From contig NZ_BCRM01000005.1 of the NCBI RefSeq assembly GCF_001552595.1, positions 1-64,000 of the forward strand: a stretch of DNA of 64,000 bases. Reading direction: 5' to 3'. This DNA comes from Rhodococcus erythropolis NBRC 15567. Its GTDB lineage: Bacteria; Actinomycetota; Actinomycetes; Mycobacteriales; Mycobacteriaceae. The translations under genes were made by a program, and so were the position numbers. The notes below the pieces were generated by a model. That model did not search any database. It had not been told where the DNA came from and saw nothing but the letters and a program-made list of their open reading frames with translations. Shown in pieces: positions 16,735-25,888 of the stretch. Position 1 is the stretch's first letter; each line of letters starts with the position of its first letter.

Positions 16735-17520
16735 ATGCGGGTGTGTCCACGATCGTCCAGGCGAGTGGCCGCATGCTCCCTTGCTGCGGTGGCCGCCGTT
16801 GCACTACTCGCGGGCTGCTCCGGGTCGGTCCAAGGTGCACCCGTTCCGGACTCCGCGCCGGCGACTGCCGGTGCGACCGACAGCGGCTCGGCGGCGCCGA
16901 GTACGACGACTGCACCCAAATCCTCGACGCCGAAATCCACCTCTCCGAAAACGGCGGCACCGTTGTCCGAACTGCTGCTGACTCCCGAGGAATTTCCCGA
17001 GCCCTTCGGCGCTGTTGTGCTGCCCCCGCAGGCCGTTCCGATGGCAGCGCCGGATCTAGTCGGCGTCCCACGCGGTGCCACCGTCGATCCATCCGAATGT
17101 GAGCCACCGGAACAGGATTACGGTCCGAACGGGACCGTGATGGCGGTCGGGACCGACAATGCGACGAGGGCAACGATTTCGGTCGAACTCACGAAGGTCG
17201 ATGCACCACTGGACGAGTTCGAAGCGCAAACGCGCCAGTGCCCGTCCATGACGGTCACTGCGAACGGCGTCACCACTACAGTGACGACGGAAATTCTTCC
17301 GCCGTCGCCGATCGATGCCGACAAGACGATGTCACTTCGCCGCACCGTCGTGTCCCCCAAAGCCGCAGCCGGCGATCAGACGATGCTGACATTGATCGCG
17401 CAGGTCGGCGACGTACGGGTAGCAACAACACTGATGACGTTCGGTTCTGCGACGCCCTCGACGGCACCTCTGGATCAAGCGTTCACCGCAGCCGTACAGA
17501 AGGTCAAAGCAGGCAAGTGA
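16735..17520 (+). CDS. Secreted lipoprotein with Ser/Thr/Pro-rich linker
   Basis: 261 residues. Signal peptide MRVCPRSSRRVAACSLAAV, then lipobox LLAGC, so lipid-anchored outside the membrane. A Ser/Thr/Pro/Ala linker (about 45-80) is followed by a globular domain (about 85-261) resembling the extracellular lipoprotein domains (DUF5642/PknH-sensor-like) of mycobacteria. Two Cys (in PSECEPPEQ and TRQCPSM) could form the disulfide typical of that group. ATG 16735 has GGAGG five bases upstream; the frame extends to 16618 without support. Function unknown. Confidence 0.78.
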   Translation: MRVCPRSSRRVAACSLAAVAAVALLAGCSGSVQGAPVPDSAPATAGATDSGSAAPSTTTAPKSSTPKSTSPKTAAPLSELLLTPEEFPEPFGAVVLPPQAVPMAAPDLVGVPRGATVDPSECEPPEQDYGPNGTVMAVGTDNATRATISVELTKVDAPLDEFEAQTRQCPSMTVTANGVTTTVTTEILPPSPIDADKTMSLRRTVVSPKAAAGDQTMLTLIAQVGDVRVATTLMTFGSATPSTAPLDQAFTAAVQKVKAGK

Positions 17521-17534
17521 TTTCGCAGCACACG

Positions 17535-17558
17535 GGTCCGACACAGAGCGGACCTTTT
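17535..17558 (+). terminator. Short rho-independent terminator after the lipoprotein gene
   Basis: GGTCCG (17535-17540) pairs with CGGACC (17549-17554) around an 8-base loop, then TTTT. The 6-bp stem is short, but position just past the stop and the T-run support it. Confidence 0.55.
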
Positions 17559-17675
17559 CGGTGCGGCGCGATCATTCGTCCCCAACTGACTCGATAATCC
17601 ACAGACGAATTCGGCGTCGCTGTTTTCCCTGGTCGAGCGGATGGCGGCATCGGGGCGATCGACGAGGGTCTGTGC

Positions 17676-18806
17676 ATGACCACATCACCTCTTCCAGGAG
17701 AATTCGAATTCTCCGACGACGACCTGGCCCTTTTCGGACGCGTTGAACGTGTTTCCGATCCAGGCGAATTGATCGCGGCAATACCCGCCCTCCTGGGATT
17801 CCATCCGTCCAACTCCGTCGTTGCGCTGTCTTTGATGGGCGCTTCCGCCTCGACGCTCGGCCCGGTAATGCGACACGACTACTTTCCCAGCGTCAAGGGA
17901 AAGCCTGCGAGGCAGATGAGCGCGGCGCTGCGCCAGTTCGCCGCCGTGTGTGACGGGGAAGGGGCGCGTGCGGTCGTTCTCGTGGTGATCACCGATTGCT
18001 CGACAGCTGAAACTCTCATCGACGAAACCATCGAGCTGGCCGAGGTATTCGAAGACATGCTCGGCGGAACCTGCGTCGAGCTGGCTGACGTATTGTGCAC
18101 GGCCGCAATAGAATCCGGCCAGCCGTGGACGAGCGTCACGCGTTCGATTCACCGCGGCACCCTGCCAGACCCGGCATCTTCATCGGTCGCGGCGGCGCAA
18201 GTGTTGGGCGGGAGGGTCATTCGCCGTTCGCGCGAGGAACTGGTCCGGTGGGTACACGGTGCCGCTCGTAATCACGACGCGATTGCCCGACTGATCGCGA
18301 GCCGCCGAGAATCGAGTGAGTACAGCGGGGGATCAGGCCGTGATGCAGCAGTTCAGCGCCGGGTCGATCTGGTGTTGGAACATGTCCGCCGTGTGGAGGC
18401 GGGCACTTACTACCCTGACCCGCAGGAATGCGCCGATCTGGTGGTCGCTTTGACGGACGTTCACGTGCGCGACGTGGTGTTGGGTCTGGCGATCACGTCG
18501 GTTGCCGCACATGCCGAGCAATTGTGGCTCGTACTTACCCATGAAGTACCGTCTCCCGAACGAGCTTGGCCGGCAACACTTCTCGGGTTCTTTGCATACG
18601 TGCGCGGCGACGGGCCCCTGGCAGGTGTTGCGCTGTCGGCCGCTCTGTCGGCCGATTCGGAACATACCTTGGCCGGATTGCTGGATTTATCGCTCCAATC
18701 CGGTGTGCACCCCGATGGGATCCGTGACCTTGCGGCCGTCGGATTGTCCATCGGGGAATCGCTCGGAATTGCCGGCTTGCCGCCGGCGCTGCCGAGTGGA
18801 AGCTAG
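17676..18806 (+). CDS. DUF4192 domain protein
   Basis: 376 residues. The DUF4192 signature starts with [28 protein letters not shown] (about 26-53), followed by [27 protein letters not shown] and a helical C-terminal half. The family is restricted to actinobacteria and has no established function. Its last 4 bases overlap the end of the convergent galE gene. ATG 17676 is preceded by a GAGGGT-like site. Confidence 0.85.
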   Translation: MTTSPLPGEFEFSDDDLALFGRVERVSDPGELIAAIPALLGFHPSNSVVALSLMGASASTLGPVMRHDYFPSVKGKPARQMSAALRQFAAVCDGEGARAVVLVVITDCSTAETLIDETIELAEVFEDMLGGTCVELADVLCTAAIESGQPWTSVTRSIHRGTLPDPASSSVAAAQVLGGRVIRRSREELVRWVHGAARNHDAIARLIASRRESSEYSGGSGRDAAVQRRVDLVLEHVRRVEAGTYYPDPQECADLVVALTDVHVRDVVLGLAITSVAAHAEQLWLVLTHEVPSPERAWPATLLGFFAYVRGDGPLAGVALSAALSADSEHTLAGLLDLSLQSGVHPDGIRDLAAVGLSIGESLGIAGLPPALPSGS

Positions 18807-19792
18807 CGAGCAGCGTGTGAGCGGTCGCCCAGATCCTGGAGGAACTGCCATGCATCGGCGACTATGACGTCGAGATCGGTACGCGTGGGCGTCCAACCCA
18901 ACTCGGCAATCGCCTTGTCGCTCGATGCGATCAGTACGGCCGGATCACCCAGCCGTCGTGAGGCGTCTTCGACGTTGATCGGCAGGCCGGTGACCCGCGC
19001 ACAGGCAGCGATCACCTCGCGCACGCTGAAGCCGGCACCACTTCCGAGGTTGTAGATGCGGTGCTCGCCGGGAACCGAGGATTCGAGCGCCAGCAGATGC
19101 GCTTCGGCGAGGTCAAGCACGTGTATGTAGTCGCGTACCGCGGTGCCGTCCGGCGTGGGCCAGTCGGTTCCGAATACCGAGATCTTGTCTCGCTGCTCGA
19201 GTGCGACCTGAAGGACGAGCGGAATCAGGTGGGTTTCGATCACCCGGTTCTCGCCGGCGGACTTGTACGCACCCGCGACGTTGAAGTAGCGCAAGCTGGT
19301 AGCGCCGAGGCCGTGGGCGATCGAGTACGAGGTGATCGCATGATCGATCGCGAGCTTGGTCGCGCCGTACGGATTCGTAGGGCGGGTCGGAGCGGTTTCC
19401 ACGATGGGGGACTGCTCCGGCTCGCCGTACGTCGCGGCGGTGGAAGAGAACACGAGCCGGGGAGTGCCGGAGACACGAATCGCCTCGAGCAGTTCGATGG
19501 TCGTGACGACGTTTCCGCGCCAGTACTTTTCGGGGTGCAGCACGGATTCGCCGACCAGCGACTGCGCAGCGAAGTGAAGTACGCCGTCGAAAACCGGTGA
19601 ACCCGCACTGCCGAGGATGTCGGCGGCCAGCGCCCCCACATCCCCTTCGATGAACTCGGCACCGGCAGGCACCGCGTCGGCATTTCCGGTGGAGAGGTCG
19701 TCGATGACGACAACTTCGTGTCCACGCTCGAGCAACACAGTGCTGCACACACTGCCGACGTAACCGGCGCCGCCGGTGACCAGGAGTTTCAT
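18803..19792 (-). CDS. galE: UDP-glucose 4-epimerase
   Basis: 329-residue extended SDR enzyme interconverting UDP-glucose and UDP-galactose, supplying galactose (and galactofuranose) for arabinogalactan. The NAD-binding GxxGxxG is G7-G-A-G10-Y-V-G13, the catalytic Tyr/Lys are in [12 protein letters not shown], and the family segment [12 protein letters not shown] is present. It follows ideR by 8 bases on the same strand, so they are an operon; the dtxR-galE order is also known from Corynebacterium. Confidence 0.95.
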   Translation of the reverse strand: MKLLVTGGAGYVGSVCSTVLLERGHEVVVIDDLSTGNADAVPAGAEFIEGDVGALAADILGSAGSPVFDGVLHFAAQSLVGESVLHPEKYWRGNVVTTIELLEAIRVSGTPRLVFSSTAATYGEPEQSPIVETAPTRPTNPYGATKLAIDHAITSYSIAHGLGATSLRYFNVAGAYKSAGENRVIETHLIPLVLQVALEQRDKISVFGTDWPTPDGTAVRDYIHVLDLAEAHLLALESSVPGEHRIYNLGSGAGFSVREVIAACARVTGLPINVEDASRRLGDPAVLIASSDKAIAELGWTPTRTDLDVIVADAWQFLQDLGDRSHAAR

Positions 19793-19800
19793 CTAGTTCC

Positions 19801-20487
19801 TCAGACCTGCTTGACCTGAACGGCGTGAGCCATTTCCTCGGACAGGTCGAACCCGCTGTGACCCGGCACGATGATGGTCACCGAGCCCGGACGGGTTTCG
19901 ACCGTCACCCTGGCGTCGGGAACGACGCCGGCGTCACGCAGCTGCGCGATCACCTCGGGATCGGACTGCACGTGCTCGGCGAGTCGCCGAACGACCACAG
20001 CTGTCTGTGCGCCGTGCGGAATATCGGTCAGGCGCACCAACGTTTCGGTGGTGGCAACCGGGCCGTCGAGTCCCAACTGGTCCAAGCCCGGAATCGGGTT
20101 GCCGTATGGCGACGTCGTGGGGTTGTTCAGAACGACGACGAGTCGACGCTCGACCTCCTCGCTCATCACGTGCTCCCAACGGCATGCCTCGGCATGTACG
20201 TCTTCCCATTTGAGACCGATGACGTCCACCAGTAGGCGCTCTGCCAACCGGTGCTTACGCATGACAGAGATCGCGAGATCGCGACCCTTGTCGGTGAGTT
20301 CCAGATGTCGATCGCCGGCGACCATCAGCAAGCCGTCGCGCTCCATACGCGCAACTGTCTGGCTGACGGTGGGTCCGCTCTGTTCGAGCCGTTCGGCGAT
20401 CCGCGCCCGGAGTGGGACTACGCCCTCTTCTTCCAAGTCGTAGATCGTCCGGAGATACATCTCCGTGGTGTCGACTAGATCCTTCAC
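19801..20487 (-). CDS. ideR: Iron-dependent repressor IdeR (DtxR family)
   Basis: 228 residues: winged HTH (1-73), dimerisation/metal domain (74-140) and SH3-like domain (about 150-228). All metal ligands are present: Met10, Cys102, Glu105 and His106 for site 2, and His79, Glu83 and His98 for site 1. With Fe2+ it represses siderophore and uptake genes at a 19-bp box. GTG 20487 is chosen because AAGGGG lies 6 bases upstream and Met10 then falls in register with M. tuberculosis IdeR; TTG 20493 would abut the ribosome site. A candidate IdeR box occurs at 59061-59079. Confidence 0.97.
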   Translation of the reverse strand: MKDLVDTTEMYLRTIYDLEEEGVVPLRARIAERLEQSGPTVSQTVARMERDGLLMVAGDRHLELTDKGRDLAISVMRKHRLAERLLVDVIGLKWEDVHAEACRWEHVMSEEVERRLVVVLNNPTTSPYGNPIPGLDQLGLDGPVATTETLVRLTDIPHGAQTAVVVRRLAEHVQSDPEVIAQLRDAGVVPDARVTVETRPGSVTIIVPGHSGFDLSEEMAHAVQVKQV

Positions 20488-20663
20488 ACTCAACCCCTTC
20501 GTCAGTTGATCATTCTACCGTTCAGTTCGTGGTTCCGGTGCCGCCTCCACTGCGGCGAGTCCAGCGCGTGTCCGAATTGGATTCGTGTCACTCGATCTCG
20601 GTCTCCGAAGCGGGCCGCGAGTGTGGTGTGCGGCACGAAACGAGAAGGAAGTAGCGTGATCCC

Positions 20664-21935
20664 ATGACCGCGTCGATCAGATCTGACGGGGACCCCGCGG
20701 CGTCTCGAGCGAATCGAGTCGTGGTGTGGAGTCCGGAGTACCTGAGCTATCGGTGGAGCGCCGATCACCCGATGAATCCCACTCGCCTCGATCTCACGAT
20801 GGCACTCTCGCGAAGCCTCGGACTTCTCGAGGGCATCGAATTTCTCGAACCGAGCGCCGCGTCCGATGCCGACCTCCTCAGAATCCACACACCGGCATAT
20901 CTTGCAGCGGTCAAAGACGCGGGTAACTCTGCGAACAACGGTGTGAGCGGCCAGGATGTTCCCCACGGGCTCGGTACCGAGGACAACCCGGTCTTCCCGC
21001 ACATGCACGAAGCAAGTGCGATCCTCGCCGGCGGCTCGCTGGCCGCAGCGCAGGAAATCGCTTCGGGACGTACGCGACGCGCGGTCAGCATCGGCGGCGG
21101 CATGCACCACGCGATGGCGGATTGGGCTTCGGGATTCTGCGTCTACAACGATGCGGCTGTGGCGATTTCGTGGCTGCTCGACAACGGCTACGACCGCATC
21201 GCCTACATCGACGTCGACGCTCATCACGGCGACGGAGTGCAACATGCGTTCCTCGGGGACCCCCGGGTGCTCACGGTCTCGCTGCATCAGCACCCGGCAA
21301 CCTTGTGGCCGAACACCGGATGGTCGAGCGAGGTCGGCGACGGGGCCGCTGAAGGCACTGCAGTGAACATCCCGGTGCTTCCCGGGACCGTCGACGCGTT
21401 GTGGCTGCGCGCATTTCACGCCGTCGTCCCGGGAGCCATTGCAGCCTTCCGCCCGCAGATCATCATCAGCCAGTGCGGAGTCGACTCGCACCGCGAGGAC
21501 CCGCTCGCGGACCTCGCTCTGACCGTCGACGGCCAGCGAGCAGCGTTCCTGGCAATGCGCGATCTTGCCGACCGCTACTCCGAGGGCCGGTGGCTGGCAG
21601 TCGGCGGCGGCGGATACGGACTGGTTCGCGTCGTGCCGAGGGCATGGACTCACCTGATCGCTGCCGCGCTCGATCGCGAGGTCGACGTCGACACAGCTGT
21701 GCCTGACGAGTGGAAGGAATCGACGAAGCTGCGAGCGCCGAGCGTCGACCTCCCGCCGACCATGGGCGACGGCGGAGATGTCGCATACACCCCGTGGGAC
21801 GGCCCGGGTGGTACACCGGAGACAGGTGTCGCCTCGGTAGATCGTGCACTCACCCGAATCGACTCGGCGATCATCGCCACACGCCGCGCTTCGTTCCCGC
21901 TACTCGGACTCGACCCGGAGGATCCCCGTGACTGA
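20664..21935 (+). CDS. acuC: AcuC-like lysine deacetylase (class I HDAC fold)
   Basis: 423 residues. The histone-deacetylase fold has the catalytic His pair H148-H149 in GGGMHHAM, zinc ligands D185 and H187 in YIDVDAHHGDG, and a third Asp in QCGVDSHREDPLADL. The late Tyr loop is GGGGYGLVR. AcuC in Bacillus deacetylates and reactivates acetyl-CoA synthetase. The downstream pat-like gene starts inside the last 8 bases of this one, so a deacetylase and an acetyltransferase are translationally coupled. Substrates are inferred to be acyl-CoA synthetases. Confidence 0.93.
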   Translation: MTASIRSDGDPAASRANRVVVWSPEYLSYRWSADHPMNPTRLDLTMALSRSLGLLEGIEFLEPSAASDADLLRIHTPAYLAAVKDAGNSANNGVSGQDVPHGLGTEDNPVFPHMHEASAILAGGSLAAAQEIASGRTRRAVSIGGGMHHAMADWASGFCVYNDAAVAISWLLDNGYDRIAYIDVDAHHGDGVQHAFLGDPRVLTVSLHQHPATLWPNTGWSSEVGDGAAEGTAVNIPVLPGTVDALWLRAFHAVVPGAIAAFRPQIIISQCGVDSHREDPLADLALTVDGQRAAFLAMRDLADRYSEGRWLAVGGGGYGLVRVVPRAWTHLIAAALDREVDVDTAVPDEWKESTKLRAPSVDLPPTMGDGGDVAYTPWDGPGGTPETGVASVDRALTRIDSAIIATRRASFPLLGLDPEDPRD

Positions 21936-24633
21936 ACAGTCCGATACCGATGCCGGCGGCGCGAGCGACCAGGCGCCGAACACCGACCCCGCTCACACCT
22001 ATCCCCATTCGTGGGTAGTCGATGTTCTCGCCTCCGACGGCGGCGCGGTGGCGTTGCGACCCATCGTTCCCGAGGACGCGGACAAGCTCGTCGAATTCCA
22101 CGGCAAACTCTCCGAGCGGACCCGGTACCTGCGCTACTTCGGCCCGTACCCCACGATGTCGGCGCGCGACGTGAAGAATTTCACGACGGTCGACCACCAC
22201 AACCGCGTCGCCTTCGTGATGATGCTCGGCGACGAGATCATCGCGGTGGGTCGCTACGAGCGACTCCTCGACGTCGGTGACGGAAAGTCTGCCGAGGTCG
22301 CCTTCGTCGTCGCCGACGCACACCAGGGGCGCGGCCTCGGCCCGATCCTGCTCGAATACCTGGCAGCAGCAGCGGCCGAGAACGGCCTGACGATGTTCGT
22401 CGCCGAGGTCCTGTCCGAGAACCGCAACATGGTGACGGTGTTCCGTGAGGCGGGGTATCAGGTGAGCCGCTCGTTCGACGGTGGCGTGCTGCGCCTCGAA
22501 TTCGCGATCGACCCAACGGAAGCGCTTGTTTCAGTACGTAATTCGCGTGAGCGGGCAGCTGAGGCCCGCAGCATGGGAAACGTGCTGAGTCCACGATCGG
22601 TGGCAGTGATCGGCGCATCAGCGGACCCCGCCAAGGTGGGTAACGCGGTGTTGACCAACCTGCTGCGCGGCGGATTCACCGGACCGGTCTACCCCGTCAA
22701 CGCGGAGCATCGTTCGGTTCACGGGGTGCGGGCGTACCCAACTGTTCGCGACATTCCTGACGACGTCGATCTCGCCGTCGTGGCTGTACCTGCAGAATCG
22801 ATCAATTCGGTACTCGACGACTGCCTCGACAAGGGCGTCAAAGCGCTGGTGGTGGTCTCGTCGGGCTTCAGCGAGAGCGGTCCGGACGGACGCTCGTCCG
22901 AACGCAAACTGGTCCATGCAGCACGCGCTCACGGAATGCGCCTCATCGGTCCGAATGCACTGGGAGTGGCGAACAACGACCCCGCGATCTCGTTGAATGC
23001 GACTCTCGCGCCGGTCTTGCCGGTGGCAGGCAACGTGGGTTTCTTCTGTCAGTCCGGCGCGCTCGGTATCGCCATTCTCGACGAAGCCGCGCGCAGCCGA
23101 ATCGGGTTGTCCGCCTTCGTTTCTGCCGGCAACCGTGCGGACGTCTCGGGCAACGACCTTCTGCAGTACTGGGATTCCGACCAGTCCACCGAAGTGGTCC
23201 TTCTCTACCTGGAGAGCTTCGGCAACCCACGAAAGTTCTCCCGGATCGCCCGTCGAGTTGCGCGGAAGAAGCCGATCGTCGCGGTCAAGAGCGGTCGGCA
23301 CGCGGTTCCGCCGGTTCTCGCCGCCACCGGAGTGGAGATCGACGATTCCATCGTCCGCGCCCTCTTCGAACAGGCGGGCGTCATCCAGGTCGGCTCCATT
23401 TCACAATTGTTCGACTGTGCCTTGCTCTTCGGATACCAGCCGTTGCCGGCCGGTCCACGGCTTGCTGTCATCGGCAACTCGACCGCGCTCGGTGTCCTTG
23501 CCGCGGACGCTGCCCGCAGTGAAGGTTTGCAGGTCAGCGACCCGGTCGACCTTGGTGCCCAGGCGAGTCCGGAACTGTTCGCCGCTGCCGTGCGCGACGC
23601 GTTGGCGTCGTTCGACGTCGATGCCGTCATCGCCGTCTTCGTTCCTCCGGTTGCCATTCCGGTCGAGCCGTTCGCGAAAGCGCTCAAAGACGCCGTCGCC
23701 GGCTCGGACAAGCCGATTCTCACGACGTTCCTCGCAGCCGAGGGAGTGCCGGACGTCCTGGCGGTCCGCGACGAAGTCGGAAACCCGACCCGCGGTTCGG
23801 TGCCGTCCTACCCGGGGCCGGAGCGCGCCGCACTGGCGTTGGCGAGGGCCTGGCGTTACGCGGAGTGGCGCAGCAAGCCTGCGTCGAAGGTTGTTCGCCC
23901 CGCGGGAATCGACTCCGAACGAGCCCAGAAGATGGTGGCCGCCTGGCTTGAAAACTCGCCTGGCCGTTGGCTTTCGGACGTCGAAGCAGCAGCTCTTCTC
24001 GAGTGCTACGGGGTTGCAGTCGTCGAATTCCGTTCGGTCCTGAGCGAAGACGAAGCTGTAGAGGCAGCGGATGCTGTCGGCTACCCGGTCGCGGTCAAGG
24101 CAACCGGCGAAATGTGGCGCCACCGACCGGATCTGGGCGGCGTCAGGCTGGATCTGAGTGGACCTGAATCGGTGCGCCTCGCTTACCGAGATCTTGCGGC
24201 CGCGTCGGGTGAACCGCTGCTGCACGTGCAGAAAATGGCAACCAAGGGCATCGGGTGTGTGGTTGGTGTCCAAGACGACCCGTCGTTCGGTTCGCTGATC
24301 TCGTTCGGTCTCGCCGGTGTGATCTCCGATCTCCTCGGGGACCGTGCCTATCGCGTACTGCCGCTCACGGAAGACGCTGCTACGGAGTTGATCGACGCAC
24401 CCAAGGCAGCGCCGCTGCTCTCCGGATATCGAAATGCCGTTCCGGTCAACAAGGGTGCCTTGGTCGATCTGGTCCAGCGGATCTCGGCGCTGGCCGACGA
24501 CATTCCGGAAGTCCGCGAACTGGCCTGTGAGCCGGTACTTGCTTCGGCTACCGGCGCGGAGATCACCGATTCGCGAGTACGCATCGGGCCCGAGCCGAGC
24601 GCAATCGACCTGGGGCCCAGGCGTCTGCGGTAG
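21928..24633 (+). CDS. pat: Pat-type protein acetyltransferase: N-terminal GNAT fused to an NDP-forming acyl-CoA synthetase-like region
   Basis: 901 residues from GTG 21928 (GGAGGA 5 bases upstream). The GNAT domain spans about 35-195, with the acetyl-CoA loop QGRGLG at 133-138. Then come the CoA-binding and ligase domains (about 215-660; SVAVIGASADPAKVGNAV, GNVGFFCQSGALG) and an ATP-grasp domain (about 690-880). In active ADP-forming synthetases a His lies in SSHTG; here the aligned segment is VLAATGVE, with Ala466 at the His position. The synthetase part is therefore probably regulatory, as in Salmonella Pat. The GNAT-first order matches the Streptomyces type. Coupled to acuC. Confidence 0.92.
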   Translation: MTEQSDTDAGGASDQAPNTDPAHTYPHSWVVDVLASDGGAVALRPIVPEDADKLVEFHGKLSERTRYLRYFGPYPTMSARDVKNFTTVDHHNRVAFVMMLGDEIIAVGRYERLLDVGDGKSAEVAFVVADAHQGRGLGPILLEYLAAAAAENGLTMFVAEVLSENRNMVTVFREAGYQVSRSFDGGVLRLEFAIDPTEALVSVRNSRERAAEARSMGNVLSPRSVAVIGASADPAKVGNAVLTNLLRGGFTGPVYPVNAEHRSVHGVRAYPTVRDIPDDVDLAVVAVPAESINSVLDDCLDKGVKALVVVSSGFSESGPDGRSSERKLVHAARAHGMRLIGPNALGVANNDPAISLNATLAPVLPVAGNVGFFCQSGALGIAILDEAARSRIGLSAFVSAGNRADVSGNDLLQYWDSDQSTEVVLLYLESFGNPRKFSRIARRVARKKPIVAVKSGRHAVPPVLAATGVEIDDSIVRALFEQAGVIQVGSISQLFDCALLFGYQPLPAGPRLAVIGNSTALGVLAADAARSEGLQVSDPVDLGAQASPELFAAAVRDALASFDVDAVIAVFVPPVAIPVEPFAKALKDAVAGSDKPILTTFLAAEGVPDVLAVRDEVGNPTRGSVPSYPGPERAALALARAWRYAEWRSKPASKVVRPAGIDSERAQKMVAAWLENSPGRWLSDVEAAALLECYGVAVVEFRSVLSEDEAVEAADAVGYPVAVKATGEMWRHRPDLGGVRLDLSGPESVRLAYRDLAAASGEPLLHVQKMATKGIGCVVGVQDDPSFGSLISFGLAGVISDLLGDRAYRVLPLTEDAATELIDAPKAAPLLSGYRNAVPVNKGALVDLVQRISALADDIPEVRELACEPVLASATGAEITDSRVRIGPEPSAIDLGPRRLR

Positions 24634-24646
24634 GTACAACGAACAA

Positions 24647-24696
24647 CACCGGCCATCGCACATTCCCGAGGGGGAGGGAATAAGCGATGGCCGGTG
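24647..24696 (+). terminator. Terminator after acuC-pat
   Basis: 13-bp stem CACCGGCCATCGC (24647-24659) pairs with 24684-24696. The loop holds a nested ATTCCC/GGGAAT pairing. CTTTG follows. It sits 13 bases past the pat stop and before the convergent sigB end. Confidence 0.78.
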
Positions 24697-24757
24697 CTTT
24701 GTGCGGTGCGTCAGCGCGAGTGGTGTGGCGCGCTGACGCACGTGCTGTGTTGTTTGA

Positions 24758-25729
24758 TCAGCTCGCGTAGGAACGCAGTTTCTCGGCGCGATCGCCGACG
24801 CGGAGCTTGCCCATGACCTCACGCTCGATCTGACGAACCCGCTCACGCGAGAGGCCGAAGAGCTTGCCGATCTGATCGAGTGTGCGAGGCTGGCCGTCGT
24901 CGAGACCGTAGCGAAGTCGGATGACCTGCTGCTCGCGCTCGTCGAGCGTCCCGAGCACGCTGCGCACATCGCTGTGCAGCAGACCGGCGATGACGGCGTT
25001 CTCCGCCGAAGTCGCCTCGGAATCTTCGATGAAGTCGCCCAAGGGAGCTTCTTCGTCGTTGCCGACTGGCATGTCCAGGCTTACCGGGTCGCGACTGTGG
25101 TCGAGCAGGTCCGCGATCTTGTGGGCGGGAATGCCCGACTCTTCGGCCAACTCGTCGTCCGTCGCTTCGCGGCCGAGCTGCTGGTGCAGTTCGCGCTTGA
25201 TGCGGGCGAGCTTGTTGACCTGCTCCACGAGGTGGACTGGGAGCCGGATGGTGCGGCTCTGATCAGCCATTCCGCGGGTGATCGCCTGACGGATCCACCA
25301 GGTGGCGTACGTCGAGAACTTGAAGCCCTTGGCGTAGTCGAACTTCTCCATGGCACGGATGAGTCCGAGGTTGCCTTCTTGAATGAGATCGAGGAGCGGC
25401 ATTCCGCGGCCGGTGTAGCGCTTGGCCAGCGACACGACGAGTCGCAGGTTCGCTTCCAGGAGGTGGCTACGCGCCGACTGTCCCTCGCGAACGATCGTTG
25501 CGAGATCCCTCTTCTTGGCGGCTGTCAGGCGCTTTCCCGTGGCAAGGACGTGGCTGGCGTACAGCCCCGCTTCGATTCGCTTCGCCAGTTCGACCTCGTC
25601 TGCTGCTGTCAGCAGTGCAGTACGACCGATCCCGTTCAGGTAGACGCGGACCAGGTCTGCGGCCGGGCTCTGGGCGTCCAGATCTGCGGCGCTCGGACGA
25701 ATGCGAGTAGTGGTGCTGGGGCTTGTCAT
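24758..25729 (-). CDS. sigB: RNA polymerase principal-like sigma factor SigB
   Basis: 323 residues, exactly the mycobacterial SigB length, lacking the long Lys/Ala-rich N-terminal extension of SigA. Region 1.2 is [28 protein letters not shown] and region 2 includes [24 protein letters not shown]. Region 4.2 is the [24 protein letters not shown]. It directs general and stationary-phase stress transcription. ATG 25729 has GGGAGG upstream; a longer frame reaches 25876 but crosses the promoter. It converges on acuC-pat. Confidence 0.96.
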   Translation of the reverse strand: MTSPSTTTRIRPSAADLDAQSPAADLVRVYLNGIGRTALLTAADEVELAKRIEAGLYASHVLATGKRLTAAKKRDLATIVREGQSARSHLLEANLRLVVSLAKRYTGRGMPLLDLIQEGNLGLIRAMEKFDYAKGFKFSTYATWWIRQAITRGMADQSRTIRLPVHLVEQVNKLARIKRELHQQLGREATDDELAEESGIPAHKIADLLDHSRDPVSLDMPVGNDEEAPLGDFIEDSEATSAENAVIAGLLHSDVRSVLGTLDEREQQVIRLRYGLDDGQPRTLDQIGKLFGLSRERVRQIEREVMGKLRVGDRAEKLRSYAS

Positions 25730-25751
25730 GACTTGCCTCCCTATCGGCGGT

Positions 25752-25793
25752 CTCTCACACAGTTCAACGTGTGAGAGTTCCGGGAAAGTTCCC
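25752..25793 (-). promoter_or_regulatory. Candidate SigE/SigH-type promoter and inverted repeat upstream of sigB
   Basis: On the minus strand GGGAAC (25793-25788) and CGTT (25769-25766) are separated by 18 bases, close to the SigE/SigH-type pattern GGGAAC-N16-18-CGTT known for mycobacterial sigB. A 9-bp perfect inverted repeat, CTCTCACAC (25752-25760) with GTGTGAGAG (25769-25777), overlaps the -10. The sigB ATG is 23 bases downstream. Confidence 0.5.
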
Positions 25794-25888
25794 GCGCCGA
25801 TTTCCGCTAAAACGCCGTGACCTGCAGTTATTTCCCAGTCGTCCTGAGAAGTTGCTGAGAACACAAAAATCTGCAACTCACCGGGAAC

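Noticed and set aside
20488-20493. TTG start for IdeR two codons upstream
   Set aside because: The ribosome site AAGGGG touches that TTG, and the known metal ligands fall in register only from GTG 20487.
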